The position numbers and the translations under genes are program-made. Positions 11,456 to 22,665 of a stretch of DNA of 64,000 bases are shown piece by piece. The stretch lies in NCBI GenBank assembly GCA_016808115.1, contig JAEQBH010003953.1, positions 62,001 through 126,000 of the forward strand, read 5' to 3'. Each line of letters starts with the position of its first letter. Position 1 is the first letter of the stretch. Under the pieces are notes generated by a model. The model had not been told where the DNA came from. It made no database searches and saw nothing but the letters and a program-made list of their open reading frames with translations. This DNA comes from Tetrastigma voinierianum (Eukaryota; Streptophyta; Magnoliopsida; Vitales; Vitaceae).

Positions 11456-11779
11456 TAATTTATATAGGATTTTTCTCAATATATAAAAATAATCCAAAAT
11501 TAGTTAAACAAATAATTCCAAAACCCAGTTCAAACGAATTGAATGAAATAAAACATGCACTTTAATTAAAAAAAATTTATTGCACAAAAGCACAAAACAA
11601 ATTAGTCACATTGATGCACCAAAAGATCACATTAACCTATGTCAATATCTAGGGCAATTCTAGTTTGACCTAGATGCTATTTACATTCATATATCAAATA
11701 TCAAATCAATAAAAAATTATTATTATTTTTTATTAACTTATGAAATCTCAAGATTTCAGATATAGAATCTAGGAAACCC
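11456..11779. other. AT-rich untranslated region of a minus-strand LTR element
   Basis: No ORF is visible. It lies between the tandem array and a primer-binding site that faces left, so on the minus strand it would be the leader downstream of the primer site. Whether the array belongs to the same element is not established. Confidence 0.4.
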
Positions 11780-11791
11780 GCTCTGACACCA
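11780..11791 (-). other. Primer-binding site, initiator tRNA-Met type
   Basis: The minus strand reads TGGTGTCAGAGC, one mismatch from TGGTATCAGAGC, the complement of the 3' end of plant initiator tRNA-Met used by many LTR elements. It lies two bases from an LTR edge ending CTCTAACA (plus TGTTAGAG at 11794). The element therefore reads leftwards and its 5' LTR extends right. Confidence 0.75.
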
Positions 11792-11793
11792 AA

Positions 11794-14534
11794 TGTTAGA
11801 GTCCTAGTACATCCCTATAGAAATTTATGATTTCATATGCAATAGAAACAAAACCATGAACAATGAAATAAAAAAAAAAACATATTTTATTGACTTGGTA
11901 AAATACATGCTAGCCAGAATATAATTAATCCGTGAATATTCCAAACAATAATCAATTTGCAAGTCTTGACCATAGAGTGTGGGCTCCAAGAACAATCTAA
12001 CGCCTTTTGCTTTCATATCTGGGATATAAAGAAATTATCTTTCCCTTTGAAATTAGTCTATCACTCTAAACATAAGTATAATGTTATATTCATAATATGG
12101 TTTAGTAGGCCATTGAATCCACTTATAGACTTGGGCCGGGAAAAGGGAAACGATAGATTACCGTTACAATACAGGCTGCAAGCTTGAGAATTTCTCTAGA
12201 TCTCAGATGACGACACATACCACACTGTTGAGATCATCTCGTGAAATCTAGTTACACAATCGAATTTCGAGACATTCGGAATTCACGATTTTGAGACGAA
12301 ATGAACAAATGACATAGCAACATGTGGCAGGAGGACATGACAAGACCCTTCCTGCATCTTATCTAAACTCACTGGAGGATCCTCGGCCTGACACCCCCCA
12401 ATCCGATCGTTTGAACCGACTAGCTGGATCAAAGAAATTCGAGAAGGAACCCTAACTTTCATAACCGCTTACTCGGCTTAAACCTCGTAAATTCACTTTC
12501 TTTAACTAGTTGGGAGTGATAAAAATTTTCACAACTTAGCCAAATATTTTTATAAATTTTCGACAAAGATAACTGGGCCGCATTTTTGATAAACCAAAAT
12601 TTACTTGTCAAGAAATTTACACTTCGACTAAAACCTCAATTCCTCCCAACTTCTTTATTCCCAAACCTGCAATAATCATTATCATATTTCCACAAACATG
12701 CCACATCAACACTCAATTCTCAATTTATAAGTACAAACTCAAGTAGAATATATCTAGATGCATCATATATATGAAATGCATGGAAATTTACAAATATACA
12801 ATTTAAAAATCTGAATATATGTTGTTCAATTACATATCCATCTCATACATAAAGTTTTACATCATATGTCATAAATCGCCCACCTATATAGACAACAAAT
12901 GATGACGCCCTATCGTCCGCGATAAGACACAATTCGAATATAAATAGCTACAAAATAAACAAACAAGTTAGTGCAACGAAGATATAATATCACATACACT
13001 AACATGACAATTTATCATTTGTTTTATGATTTCTTTCAAAAACCCCTATGTATATCCTTTAAATATTTTAACCATCACGCGACAAAACTAACACCAACGG
13101 AAGCTACTAAGTCATCTCAACCACTAATGCTGCCACTTCATCGCATCGCACGAGGGCGCCAAAGTTTGTCATCGAAAGCAAATCCGCACACACCATCGCG
13201 ACGCAATTGTAGTGCTAAAACTCCTCGGGCAACCACGAGCCGGAATTTAACGCGATCGTCACGCAGCCAACCATACAAATAGCCAACCACGCGCGGAATC
13301 GCTCGCGATCGCAACGAGCATTTATACTTCTATGAAACCGGAGCAATCACGACGGAATTTTTGCATCGTCGCAGAGTGCTAACTTTTTCTATTGTGAGCG
13401 ATCACTTACTGCACTTACCGTCACATAACGCTAAATCTCATTATATATTAAGGAATATACATGGGTTTTAAAACTACATTTACTTAGTGTCAAAAGCACA
13501 AATCTAACTCGTTTTGAAACTTCTAAAACTCTCTTTTCAAATATTTTCTTTTTAGATTACTTAACTACCATATTCATTACCAAACATCAACCATTTACAA
13601 GAAATTGGAAAAGATCTTAAGTGGCGAACCACTACCTCAGTCGCCATTACCCTCGTTGCCGCCTCTACGAGGCTCGTGGACGCCGCCCCGTGCCCGTCAC
13701 CCACACAATATTTCTCATCATTACTAGTGACGTACTTCAATTCTCAATTATAAGGTCAAGAATCTCACTAAGACCATTTTTCTCTATATATCCTCCTAAC
13801 TTGTTTCTACTCAACCTAAGACTCACTAATCCCTACTTTTAAGTGTAAAGTTTTGGGCTTTTGACCCTTGTGTGATCACCCACGCGGTCCGCTTAATTGT
13901 CGAAGGCTTGGAAACGAAAAATTACATTTTTACTTCAAAACTGACAGCCTTCATACCGCAGCGTGTGCTTAGCACGCCGTCGGGCCTGCTTCCTTCGCTC
14001 TTCTTCCTACAATTCACTTATATCATCTTTCTAGTCACACGGTAAATTCTCATTGGAAAATATTATCGCTTGCTAGGTCAAATCTATGAAAACGTGCATT
14101 TTGACACTTTCGCGCAATTAAGTGCCCGCTTTTGTAAATTCTGGTTAGGATTGTTTAATGCCTAGATTTTATTCCATAACTAAACTTCATTAACTAATAA
14201 TGATGAACCACACTCAAACCATAAAATAAAATTTTGCATTAGATAACGTTTAATTTCTCAATGCCTTAACGATACTATTTTATTAACTTGCACAATTTTT
14301 ATTTTTTTTATCTGGATTCGATCCATTCCAAAACCTATGGTTTCATGGTTCCCGGGCATCATTTAAGTTGTGTAGAACATCCCCAACAAACTAGGTAAAT
14401 ATGGTCGTAAGTCCCTCTAGCTCAACTTGAGTATGGGAATCACTAATATTGTCAAAACTAGTTTCGAGTTTCTCTTAATACTATGATGTTTTCTTATCCT
14501 TTCTAATCATTTTTATGCTCAAACTTGTCTGTAA
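11794..14534 (-). mobile_element. LTR-derived sequence, 5' LTR of the element primed at 11780-11791, right end unresolved
   Basis: It starts with TGTTAGAGTCCTAG beside the primer site. The stretch contains no coding domain. 13140-13360 is richer in CpG with CGCGAT-type motifs, and 13600-13700 is another GC-rich patch. No second TG...CA edge could be placed, so more than one LTR fragment may be joined here. The right limit is set by the start of the next LTR at 14535. Confidence 0.45.
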
Positions 14535-15856
14535 TGTAATCGTTTCAAAATATTCTTCTAGAATTTTTATAATAAAATTTATTATATATTCCGTATAATC
14601 ATTAAATTGATATTTTTCTGGAATTGTTAGATGATTATTGAACTTAAATGTAAACCCAAGTGAAAAGGGAAAATATGGAAATTATAAAATGGGACCTAAG
14701 GGTCAATTGTAAGTAAGTTTATATGTTATGAAATTAGGAGAAATAAACAGAGTAAGGGAAAATAATAGAGACTTAAAATGAAGAATAATATAAATCAAGG
14801 GACCTAAATATAAAAAGAAATAAAGAAAAAAATCAAGGAAAGGACATGTGGCATGTAGGAAAGAGGGAGGAAGCTTCCTCCTTTTTAAAGTACGATTAAG
14901 AGTGATCCATAAGAAAAGGAAAACAGAGAAAAGGGAGAGTTAGAGAGAGAGGCTCTACCTTCTCTCTAGATTTTTCCGAACGATCGTGACCATAAAGTTT
15001 CCTACACAAGAGGAAAGTCCTTCATCTGTGATAAGAGCCGCAAGTAGAGACCTGACCGGGGAGTTTCGATTAACCTCCAAGAGGTAGGTCTTCTCCACTT
15101 TGGTTACCTTCACCCTAAGGGTCAGTTGGTGGTCATCTTGCTCAGAATGTTTTGTTGTATTTAAACCATGAGAAGCTTCCGCACATTGTGGTAGCGCGTA
15201 ATAGCTTCGAACCCAGAGCTGATTTTTGAGTAAGAAAATAAAGAGAATCTGCAGTGAGTCCTTCATGGTGTTGTAGTCAAGATCAATGAACTTGATGTTA
15301 GGCTTTCACTTTCCTCACTGACCTCCGTACCTGCTATGGTCACGCACCAGGTCGCTCGGCCAGATCTACGTCGGCTCGCCATCGTCAACTGAAATGACCT
15401 TTTGTGAATGGGCTTTGATCAGAAATAAAGGAATTTTGAAGTAAGTCCTTCTCGGGAAATTGCAGCCACATCAATTAACTTCGACAGCAAACAATTTTTA
15501 CCCAATTCCCACTGCTATGGTCTTTACTCCTCTAATAGTCAAACGGCAGAGACTCACCATAGAAAGCGCTCCACAGAGGTCACAGACTCATGCAACAGAG
15601 GTCACAGACTCCTACAAAGAGGTCACAGACCAGTTAGCCGGTCGCCAGACCATGCAAGACATCGCCAGACCTCGCGCAACAGGCCACACAGATCTCGCAA
15701 CAAAGGTCAGCATACCTCATGCATCAGGTCGAAGAGAGGCCGCCAGACCATGCAGGAGGTCAGCGCACTCATGTAACAGATCGTTGCACTCGTCCCAGAA
15801 ATGCACGCCCCAGCCTGTGTCACCGTCAGATTGACTACTGCATTAATTCTCCAACT

Positions 15857-16475
15857 AAAGGTCATAACTTCTTCGTCCGAACTCCGCTTTCTCGGGTGTT
15901 TCGACTGCGGGTGCCCATTGTCAAGAATACATTCATATATGCCCAGGGAGATTATAATATCGCACGGAAAGTTAGACTGGAGCCGTCCAAGTCAGCCACC
16001 ACGCTTCGTCGCTGTCTCGTTAACATGACACCTCTAACTTAAGGTCAGCATTCCTTCGTCAACTCCACTGCGGTGTTCTGGACTCATGGAAAGCCTATTG
16101 AGTCAAGAATACATTAATATGTCACGAGGAGGATATTATGGCACGACTGGCGTACATCATCGTCCAAGTCAAGTCAGCTCGCTACCAGCCACCGTCGGGT
16201 TGACTACGCATGACCTCCAACTTCGAAGGTCATATCTCCTTCGGGTCCGGAACTCCGTTGGTGTTCTCGACTCTATGGAGCCCATTGAGTCAAGAATACA
16301 TTCATATGCCTGAGGAGGATAGAAGATGTTTGACCGAGGTGATAGATCGAAGCTCGCCCAAATGCGTCGGGTCACAGTCAGGATTTGACTACTTACACTC
16401 CACCCTAAGGTCACACTCCTTCGTCCGAACTCCGACTGGGTATTATTTTGGACTCTATGGAAAGCCCATTGAGTC

Positions 16476-16478
<3 letters not shown>
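15857..16478. repeat. About 184-bp tandem repeat in the left LTR
   Basis: The unit start GTCATAACTTCTTCGTCCG or variants occurs at 15861, 16045, 16229 and 16412 (steps 184, 184, 183). Each unit contains GGACTCTATGGAAAGCCCAT and GAGTCAAGAATACATTCATA. The right LTR has the same series at about 23906, 24105, 24291 and 24480, so the array predates insertion. Confidence 0.85.

Positions 16479-16559
<81 letters not shown>
16479..16559. repeat. (TA)n microsatellite, about 40 units
   Basis: An uninterrupted TA run at the edge of the last 184-bp unit. The equivalent place in the right LTR (about 24551-24562) has only CTATATATATC. It yields meaningless Tyr-Ile frames on both strands. Confidence 0.95.
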
Positions 16560-16561
<2 letters not shown>

Positions 16562-17968
16562 GTTGAATTTGGAAATCATATTAATTTCGAAATCAATCCT
16601 AACCAAAACTACTAATACTCTACGAATATTATTCTTTAATGGTTTTGGAATAGGGACCGACGAGGAGGAAAGCCAATCGAGATTGGCAGATTCCAAGGAT
16701 TGGAATCAAAGTGTAAAGATTTTTGGGTTTGTTCTACTTACTCATATTCCTCGTTTCAAATTTTGAAATGTTTGTTCTACCGACTCCTATTTCTCGTTTC
16801 AAGTTTTTGCATGTTTGTTCTAAAAACATATTGAATTGATTTAATTGATTTGAGAAAAGTGATTGTGAAATGTTTGCATATAAAAATTGCATGATTATTG
16901 AAAATAAATTGTTTATACAAGCGCATATTGTACTATATTTCATATATGAACTGAACGCCTAATAGAACGTTAAACCGGCTTATTTCGCATTGGGCGGGAT
17001 AACAGATAACAGCGCATCGCGAACTATTGATGTCAATTCCGACCGCCAGCCCCGGGCCGGATCGTATCTTTCGTGAAGTGTCTTCTACAGGTTTGATTGT
17101 TTATAACCACGCCAGCCCAATCCGACCGTGACCGCGTTATAAAACCATTTGATACCGGCCGCAGCCCGACCGCGTTTGACTCTCGATATATCCTCGTATA
17201 TCGAAGACATAGGCACCCAAGTAAGGGCATAACCGAATTGATCGGGCATAACTCGAATTGATCGGCATAACTCGAATCGATGGGCATAATCGACCGGGAC
17301 GCAAGATAATCGACCGATTTTTCGTAATCGAATCAATGTCGAATCGAATTGAATTTGTGAGCATATTTGAATTGATTTGAGATTGTGAAATATTGATTAT
17401 GAAAATTTATTTATGGGATGATCAATGAACTATAACTTATTGTATATATATAACAAAGTATATGTATTGTATTTATATTGATCATCCAAAAGATTGAAAG
17501 TTCTGAATTATTAAATTGCATGAATTGATTTAAGCTGGAACTGAGGAATGGATTTGTATAGAATCCACTTACATGAAAATGCTTAGCGTATTATTTTATC
17601 AATGCGTAGGTACCGAGTGATGGATAGTGATCGAAAGCGAACCCAAGATCGAGGAGCGTCGAGTCATAAAGAAGGAAATTTCGGAGTATGCTCCGACATG
17701 TGCATTCATTTCATGTTTTCTTTTGGATACTGATATTATGTAAAACATTTGAACTCTGAACATCTATTTTGGTAAACTATTTGAAAAGGCTCAAATGCCT
17801 TCATTGTAAATGTATTTTGTTAAATATAAATGTTTATGGGCTTACCCTGGTAAATTTTGAAATCGCCTTGCGAAAGATATGATTTTGAGGATTTTAGTGG
17901 CATCCCCACTCTGCTCGGATCCCGCCCCAAACGGCTCGCCTGCCTGCAAGGGGCTTGCACAACTTTAT

Positions 17969-17980
17969 TGGTACCGAGCC
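17969..17980 (+). other. Primer-binding site of the plus-strand chromovirus
   Basis: TGGTACCGAGCC followed by TAGGTTT, seven bases after the LTR end at 17961. It matches the initiator tRNA-Met site TGGTATCAGAGC with small changes, and the following TAGGTTT is typical of Tekay-type leaders. Confidence 0.8.
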
Positions 17981-18539
17981 TAGGTTTAGGTGGTTTTGGC
18001 AAAACTGATTTTTTGAATTTTTTTTTGTAAATGATTTTTGAAATTGTGTATAACATGCATCATTTGCATATAAAGGATGACATGACTCCACACATCTTGC
18101 TGGGTCTTATTAGACAAGCATGGATGGTTCTAGCTTCCCTTAGGGGTCATCGTATAGATGACTGTGTGGGACTCGCCTCAAATAGTCCCCATGAAGGGAA
18201 GGCGTGGCGCATCCCATACCAATGAATGAAACTGCAGAATAAAGTGGCAAGAGGTACTATGGGTATCCTCCGCAGCTAGTTCTGTGCATTAAAAAGAGCC
18301 AGTAACTGTACCGCACTGTCTAGAAGCTATCACCATCAGAGAATGGCAAGGTACCGACTCAGATTTTATGGGAAAAGAAAGAGGATGATTTCTATGGCAA
18401 AATTGGCTCAAGAGAATCGAAGCACGCTTGCAGTAAATGCATTGCACAAATACAGAAGCCAGCCGTGCGACTCTCATTACTACAAGATGAGCTTATCGGT
18501 GGGTTTCAGTGATTAGACCGCACCATCAGAGTTATATCG

Positions 18540-19100
18540 GAGTTCTTCTCATGAGTTCAAGAAGCATTATGTGGGTCGATCTATTTGGCTGGCCATGAGA
18601 AGAGAGTTTCATAATCCGAGACAAAGACGTATGAGTGTGACCGAATATCAAAGAGAATTGGCTGACGATTGAGCAAGTATGCTCCCGAGATACTTTGCAA
18701 GGTGAGGAAGAAAAGTGTCGTAGGCTCAAGACGGCCTTAATGACTATACTCAGCCCATGTCACAAAGATTTTTGTCATGAGGATTTCTCCAAAATTGTGA
18801 CATGTGCCTTGAATGTGGAAAGAGTAAAGAAAGAGGAAAGAGAGAGAAAAGAAAAAAGACAGGGAAAGAAAAATCCCGGTCAGTCCATCTCGCAACAACA
18901 ACAAAGGAAGAAATTCAGTGGGGACCATTAGGTTCCAAATTAACTATAGCTGCCTCGACTACCTAGAATTACTCTACCAAAGACTGGTCACTATAGTACA
19001 CCAGAGGTGCTTCTAGAGACAGATCGTTTCCTCATTGCTCCCATTGTGGAGAAATCATAAAGGAGAATGTTAGAGAATTTACGGGTGTTTAGTTTGATTT
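18540..19100 (+). pseudogene. gag remnant of the plus-strand chromovirus
   Basis: 18590-18680 encodes REFHNPRQRRMSVTEYQREL, the gag segment 'F.N..R..R...EF..L.QG..SV.EY...F'. 18695-18930 encodes a Glu/Arg/Lys-rich hinge, and at about 19030 HCSHCGEI is a zinc-knuckle remnant (C-x2-C without the later His/Cys). Stops and shifts break all of it. Confidence 0.65.
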
Positions 19101-19289
19101 CAGGGGTCTAAAGAGCATAGATGCAAGAGATTGTTCTAGAGCTCGTTTCATTTACAAAGACCCGTACTAGGGGTACAACTTTAGAGGTACATAAAGGCAA
19201 ATAAGAGTGTTGCATCACCGCAGTGTTCCACATATGGACACAAACTTTGGGTAGGCAAGATGGTCGTGGTTCACCTAGAGCATATGCAA

Positions 19290-19640
19290 TGAAAGTTAAT
19301 GGAATATACCGACCCCCCTCCGTATGTATACGGTAATTTCCAAATCTTTGATACTACTGTACATGCATTGATTGACCTTGATTCAACCCACTCATATATT
19401 TGCACCGACATACCCACCAACTGAGGTTAATTACCGAGAGGAATCGAGTATGACATCTGTGACGAACCCACTCTACTATGTGTTATCATGAACTGTGAGT
19501 GTATAAAGATTGTCCCATCAAAATATGAGAGTATAAATTTTTGGAAGATTTGATTGAGTTATCCTTCAAGGAGTTTGAGGTGATATTGGGGATGACTGTC
19601 ACTCTGATAATCGAGCGATAGGTCGATCAGAAATGAAAAG
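19290..19640 (+). pseudogene. Protease remnant of the plus-strand chromovirus
   Basis: At about 19260-19420 the translation contains RAYAMKVNGIYRPP, then LIDLDSTHSYICTD, the protease start and active-site strand. The catalytic triad position reads D-x-D-S/T rather than D-S/T-G. Downstream sequence to 19640 is shifted but keeps an EFEVILGM-like segment at about 19570. Confidence 0.6.
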
Positions 19641-19879
19641 AGCGACCTTTAAGAACACCGAATGAAGCATGAAGCAATCTTCATCAATAGAGGCCAACCA
19701 CCTATCTATCAGATATCCCGCGCCCACCGCTAGAACAATGGTGCGGGAAAGTGATGTAGTCACTGCTTATGTGATAGATACTCAGAAGCAAAAGGCCTCA
19801 GTGTATCCGATATCCCCATCATAGCGACTCTGAAGTGTTTCCCAAGAGTTACCAGGATCGTGCCCCTGTACATAGGAGA

Positions 19880-20640
19880 TTGAGTTTGCTATCGATGTTG
19901 TACCAGGTGCCACACCAGCATCCATTACACCGTACCGGATGGCTCCCACTAGGAGCTAAAGGAATTGGAAATTCTTGTAATTACAAGAACCACAGAAAAG
20001 GTTTATTCGACCAAGTGTATCAACAATGGGCTCCCTGCTCTTCGTTAAAAGAAAGATGGTACACTTCGGCTATGTATTGATTACAATAACCGATCAAGTT
20101 AACGGTAAAGAATGGCACCATATCTGCACTGATGATTTGTTGACTGATCGAAAGGCAAAGTATCTTCGGAAGATTGACTTGCTAATTCGGTACCACCGCC
20201 TGAGAATTAAAGATGCAGTCGATGTGCATACGACGTTAGGACTTTTATTATGACATTAAGGAGCTCCTGTAATGCTTGATTAACAATGTCAAAGAATATG
20301 ACCCAATTTAATCATGTTTTCCCGACCGCGGATCAGCTTCATCGAGTGTTCAGCGACGACATTCTTGCGGTATTTAAAAGATCGCAAAGCTCGCGACACA
20401 CACCTGGAGTAAAGCCAGACTCGGAGAAAAGAGCAGCTTGTGGCTAAATTCGAGCGCGTGAGTTTTGGAAGGAATGAAGTGTCCTTTTCGGGGCACATAG
20501 TATCGAAAGGAAGGAACTCGAAAGAGATCCAAAGAAAATATGGTTGCTGAATGGAAACCACCAAGAAATGTTACGTAAGTGCGTAATTTCTCGACCAAAG
20601 CAGATACACTGCAAGACTGCTTAAGGGGTTTTCTATGATC
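19880..20640 (+). pseudogene. Reverse transcriptase remnant of the plus-strand chromovirus
   Basis: Recognisable pieces are TVPDGSH then ELKELEILV (about 19927-19980), KKDGTLRLCIDYNN-like sequence near 20050-20090, and RVFSDDILAVFKRS at about 20345-20385, the catalytic DD block preceded by Ser. Many short deletions shrink the domain. Confidence 0.7.
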
Positions 20641-20769
20641 GCAGCCTGATGACTAGATTGCTCCGTAAAGCAAAGTATGAATGGAGTGAAAAATGTCGCA
20701 AAAGGAAGTTTTGATAAGTTGAAAGCATTCTTAACCGAGGCTCCGGTCCTTACTCAACCGACCTGCGGA

Positions 20770-21120
20770 GAGAATATGTGATTTTTAGTGATGCGTCGTT
20801 AAATGGACTTGGATGTGTCCTAATGCAAGAGGGTAAAGTGATAGCCTATGCTTCAAGATAGTTGAAGCCGCATGAAAATAACTACCCCACTATGATTTTC
20901 GAATTAGCCGCAACAGATTGGCTACTCGAAAATTTGGAGACATTATTTGTAATGGAGAGAAGTGTTTCATCTACATCGATCATAAAAGTCTTAAGTATTT
21001 GGCCCTCACAAATGAGAGCTTAACTCTCGAGACAACTGGAGATGGATGGAACTCGGAGTAAGATTATGATCGCGCTGACCGGACATCACCCGAAAGGCCA
21101 ATGTAGCCGCCGACGCGCTT
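20770..21120 (+). pseudogene. RNase H remnant of the plus-strand chromovirus
   Basis: 20778-20870 encodes VIFSDASLNGLGCVLMQEG then KVIAYASR, a clear RNase H start including the first catalytic Asp; a TAG follows at once. Further matches (NYPT, DHKSLKYL-like at about 20980) are in shifted frames. Confidence 0.8.
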
Positions 21121-21329
21121 GAGTAGAGTTCACGAACGCCGAGCTGCTGAATGCCCATTTGTCATTGGCGCGACGTATGGTACCGTAGTGCGTTTGATAC
21201 GTAGACCGAAGTTTGTTGAATCAAGTGCCAGAAAAATAAAGAAAGATGAGAAATTCCTCTCGCCATAATGAATCGTATTTGAAATGGTAAGGAAACCGAG
21301 TTCACAGTGAAACGAAATGGAGTTTTGTG

Positions 21330-22400
21330 GTTATAAGGATCGGTTTGTGTACCCGACTATAATGATTTGAGGAAATCCATACTTGAAGAGGCATAGTGAT
21401 CTTTTGCTATCCATCACGTAGCACAAAAAGATGTATCGAGATTTTAAAAATGTCATTCGTGGTCCGAAATGAAAAGAGACGTGTCTTAATTTGTAACCAA
21501 GCGGCTGGTGTGTCAAAGAGTAAAGGCGTAGCATCAAGTTCCTTCGATTATTGCGTTCTCATCGTATCATTCGAGTGAAATGGACCGAATCACCATGGAT
21601 TTTGTGGTTGGGTTACCATTGACAGGGAGAAGGCATGACTTAATTTGGGTCGTAGTGGACCGATTGACTAAGTCAGCTCACTTCCTACCAGTGAGAACCG
21701 ACTATTCACTTGACAAGCTAACAGAGTTGTATATCAAGGAAATAGTTCGGTTACATGGGATTCTTGCATCCATTATTTCACCGAGATCCAGGTTTACTTC
21801 TCGAGATTGGGGAAAATTGCAAGAGGCCTCGCACTCACTTACTCCTCAAGACAAATTGCCCACCCATTGTAAACCATGGTTTAATCCGAGAGAGTGATCC
21901 ATTCTCAGAAGATATGCTAAGGAGTTGTGGTGGATCGACTTGAAGGGTAAACTGGGATCTAATATCGCTTTAGTTGAATTCAGGTATTACCAACGCTTCC
22001 AAATCAAGTATTGGAATGGCGCCTACGAGGCTTTATATGGGAGAAAATGTAGAAACACCGCAAAGTTGGACTCGAATTCGAGTGAAAAGAAAGTGATTGG
22101 CCCCGACTTGATACAAGAGACTAAAAGTGAAAATGATTAGTGGAGAGATCAAGGTGGCCACCGATAGACGTAAAATCATATGCCTACATGAAAGAAAAGA
22201 TATTCGATGATGAGATCGGGCGAAGTGCTTTTTGAAAGTATCGCCTTTGAAGAAGGTGATGATTTGGGAAAAAGGGCAAGTCGAGCCCTGCATTTATCGT
22301 CCCTAAGTGAAGTGATTGGAAAAGGGTCCTGGCATATAGATTAGCATTACCTTCGGACTTGGAAAAGATCCATAATGTATTTCATGTGTCCATACGGAGG
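21330..22400 (+). pseudogene. Integrase remnant of the plus-strand chromovirus
   Basis: The best preserved part of the element. ORF 21580-21897 reads MDRITMDFVVGLPLTGRRHD and VVVDRLTKSAHFLPVRTDYS, the integrase core around the first catalytic Asp (D in MDFV) and the 'DRLTKSAHF' block. 22020-22060 keeps APYEALYGRKC-like sequence (AYEALYGRKCRN). 22345-22410 encodes LPSDLEKIHNVFHVS, the conserved C-terminal segment before the chromodomain. Confidence 0.8.
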
Positions 22401-22479
22401 TACCGAATGTAATTAATACATGTAGTCTCTTCGAGACAATCGAGCCGGGCCGATTTGACAGACGTAAGAAGAGCCAGAG

Positions 22480-22625
22480 AGATTTCGCCTCGCGAGGTAG
22501 CGAATCACTTTAACAAGAAGATTCCGCTAGTCAAAAGTGTCAGAAGAAACCACTCGTGATCGGTGTTTCACTGGGAAAGTGAGGAAACGATGCAAAGCAA
22601 AGAAGATCCACAACCGTTTGACTAA
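22480..22625 (+). pseudogene. Chromodomain remnant
   Basis: Segments KKIPLVKSVRRNHS and VFHWESEETMQSK follow the chromovirus chromodomain plan (IPLVKV.W..H...EATWE.E..M), with a stop between them. This places the element in the chromovirus branch. A chromodomain is known to direct integration into heterochromatin. Confidence 0.7.
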
Positions 22626-22651
22626 GGTAATTTCGGCGACGAAATTTTATT

Positions 22652-22664
22652 AAGAGTAGGAGAG
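22652..22664 (+). other. Polypurine tract
   Basis: AAGAGTAGGAGAG directly before the right LTR (TGTAACGC at 22666), after the common pre-tract sequence GACGAAATTTTATT. Tracts of this family normally carry a longer G run, which is missing here. Confidence 0.7.
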
Positions 22665-22665
22665 T

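Larger units (their letters stand above)
14535..17961 (+). repeat. Left LTR of the plus-strand chromovirus
   Basis: Starts TGTAATCGTTTCAAAATATT and ends GGGGCTTGCACA, aligning with the right LTR from end to end. It contains a run of about 3.5 tandem units of 184 bp (15857-16478) and a (TA)n tract of about 81 bp that the right copy lacks. Long near-identical AT-rich segments (for example 17412-17510 against 25420-25520) alternate with strongly diverged GC-rich ones. Confidence 0.85.

Noticed and set aside
16478..16696. Tyr-Ile repeat proteins (also at 41108 and 52763)
   Set aside because: Translations of (TA)n microsatellites.
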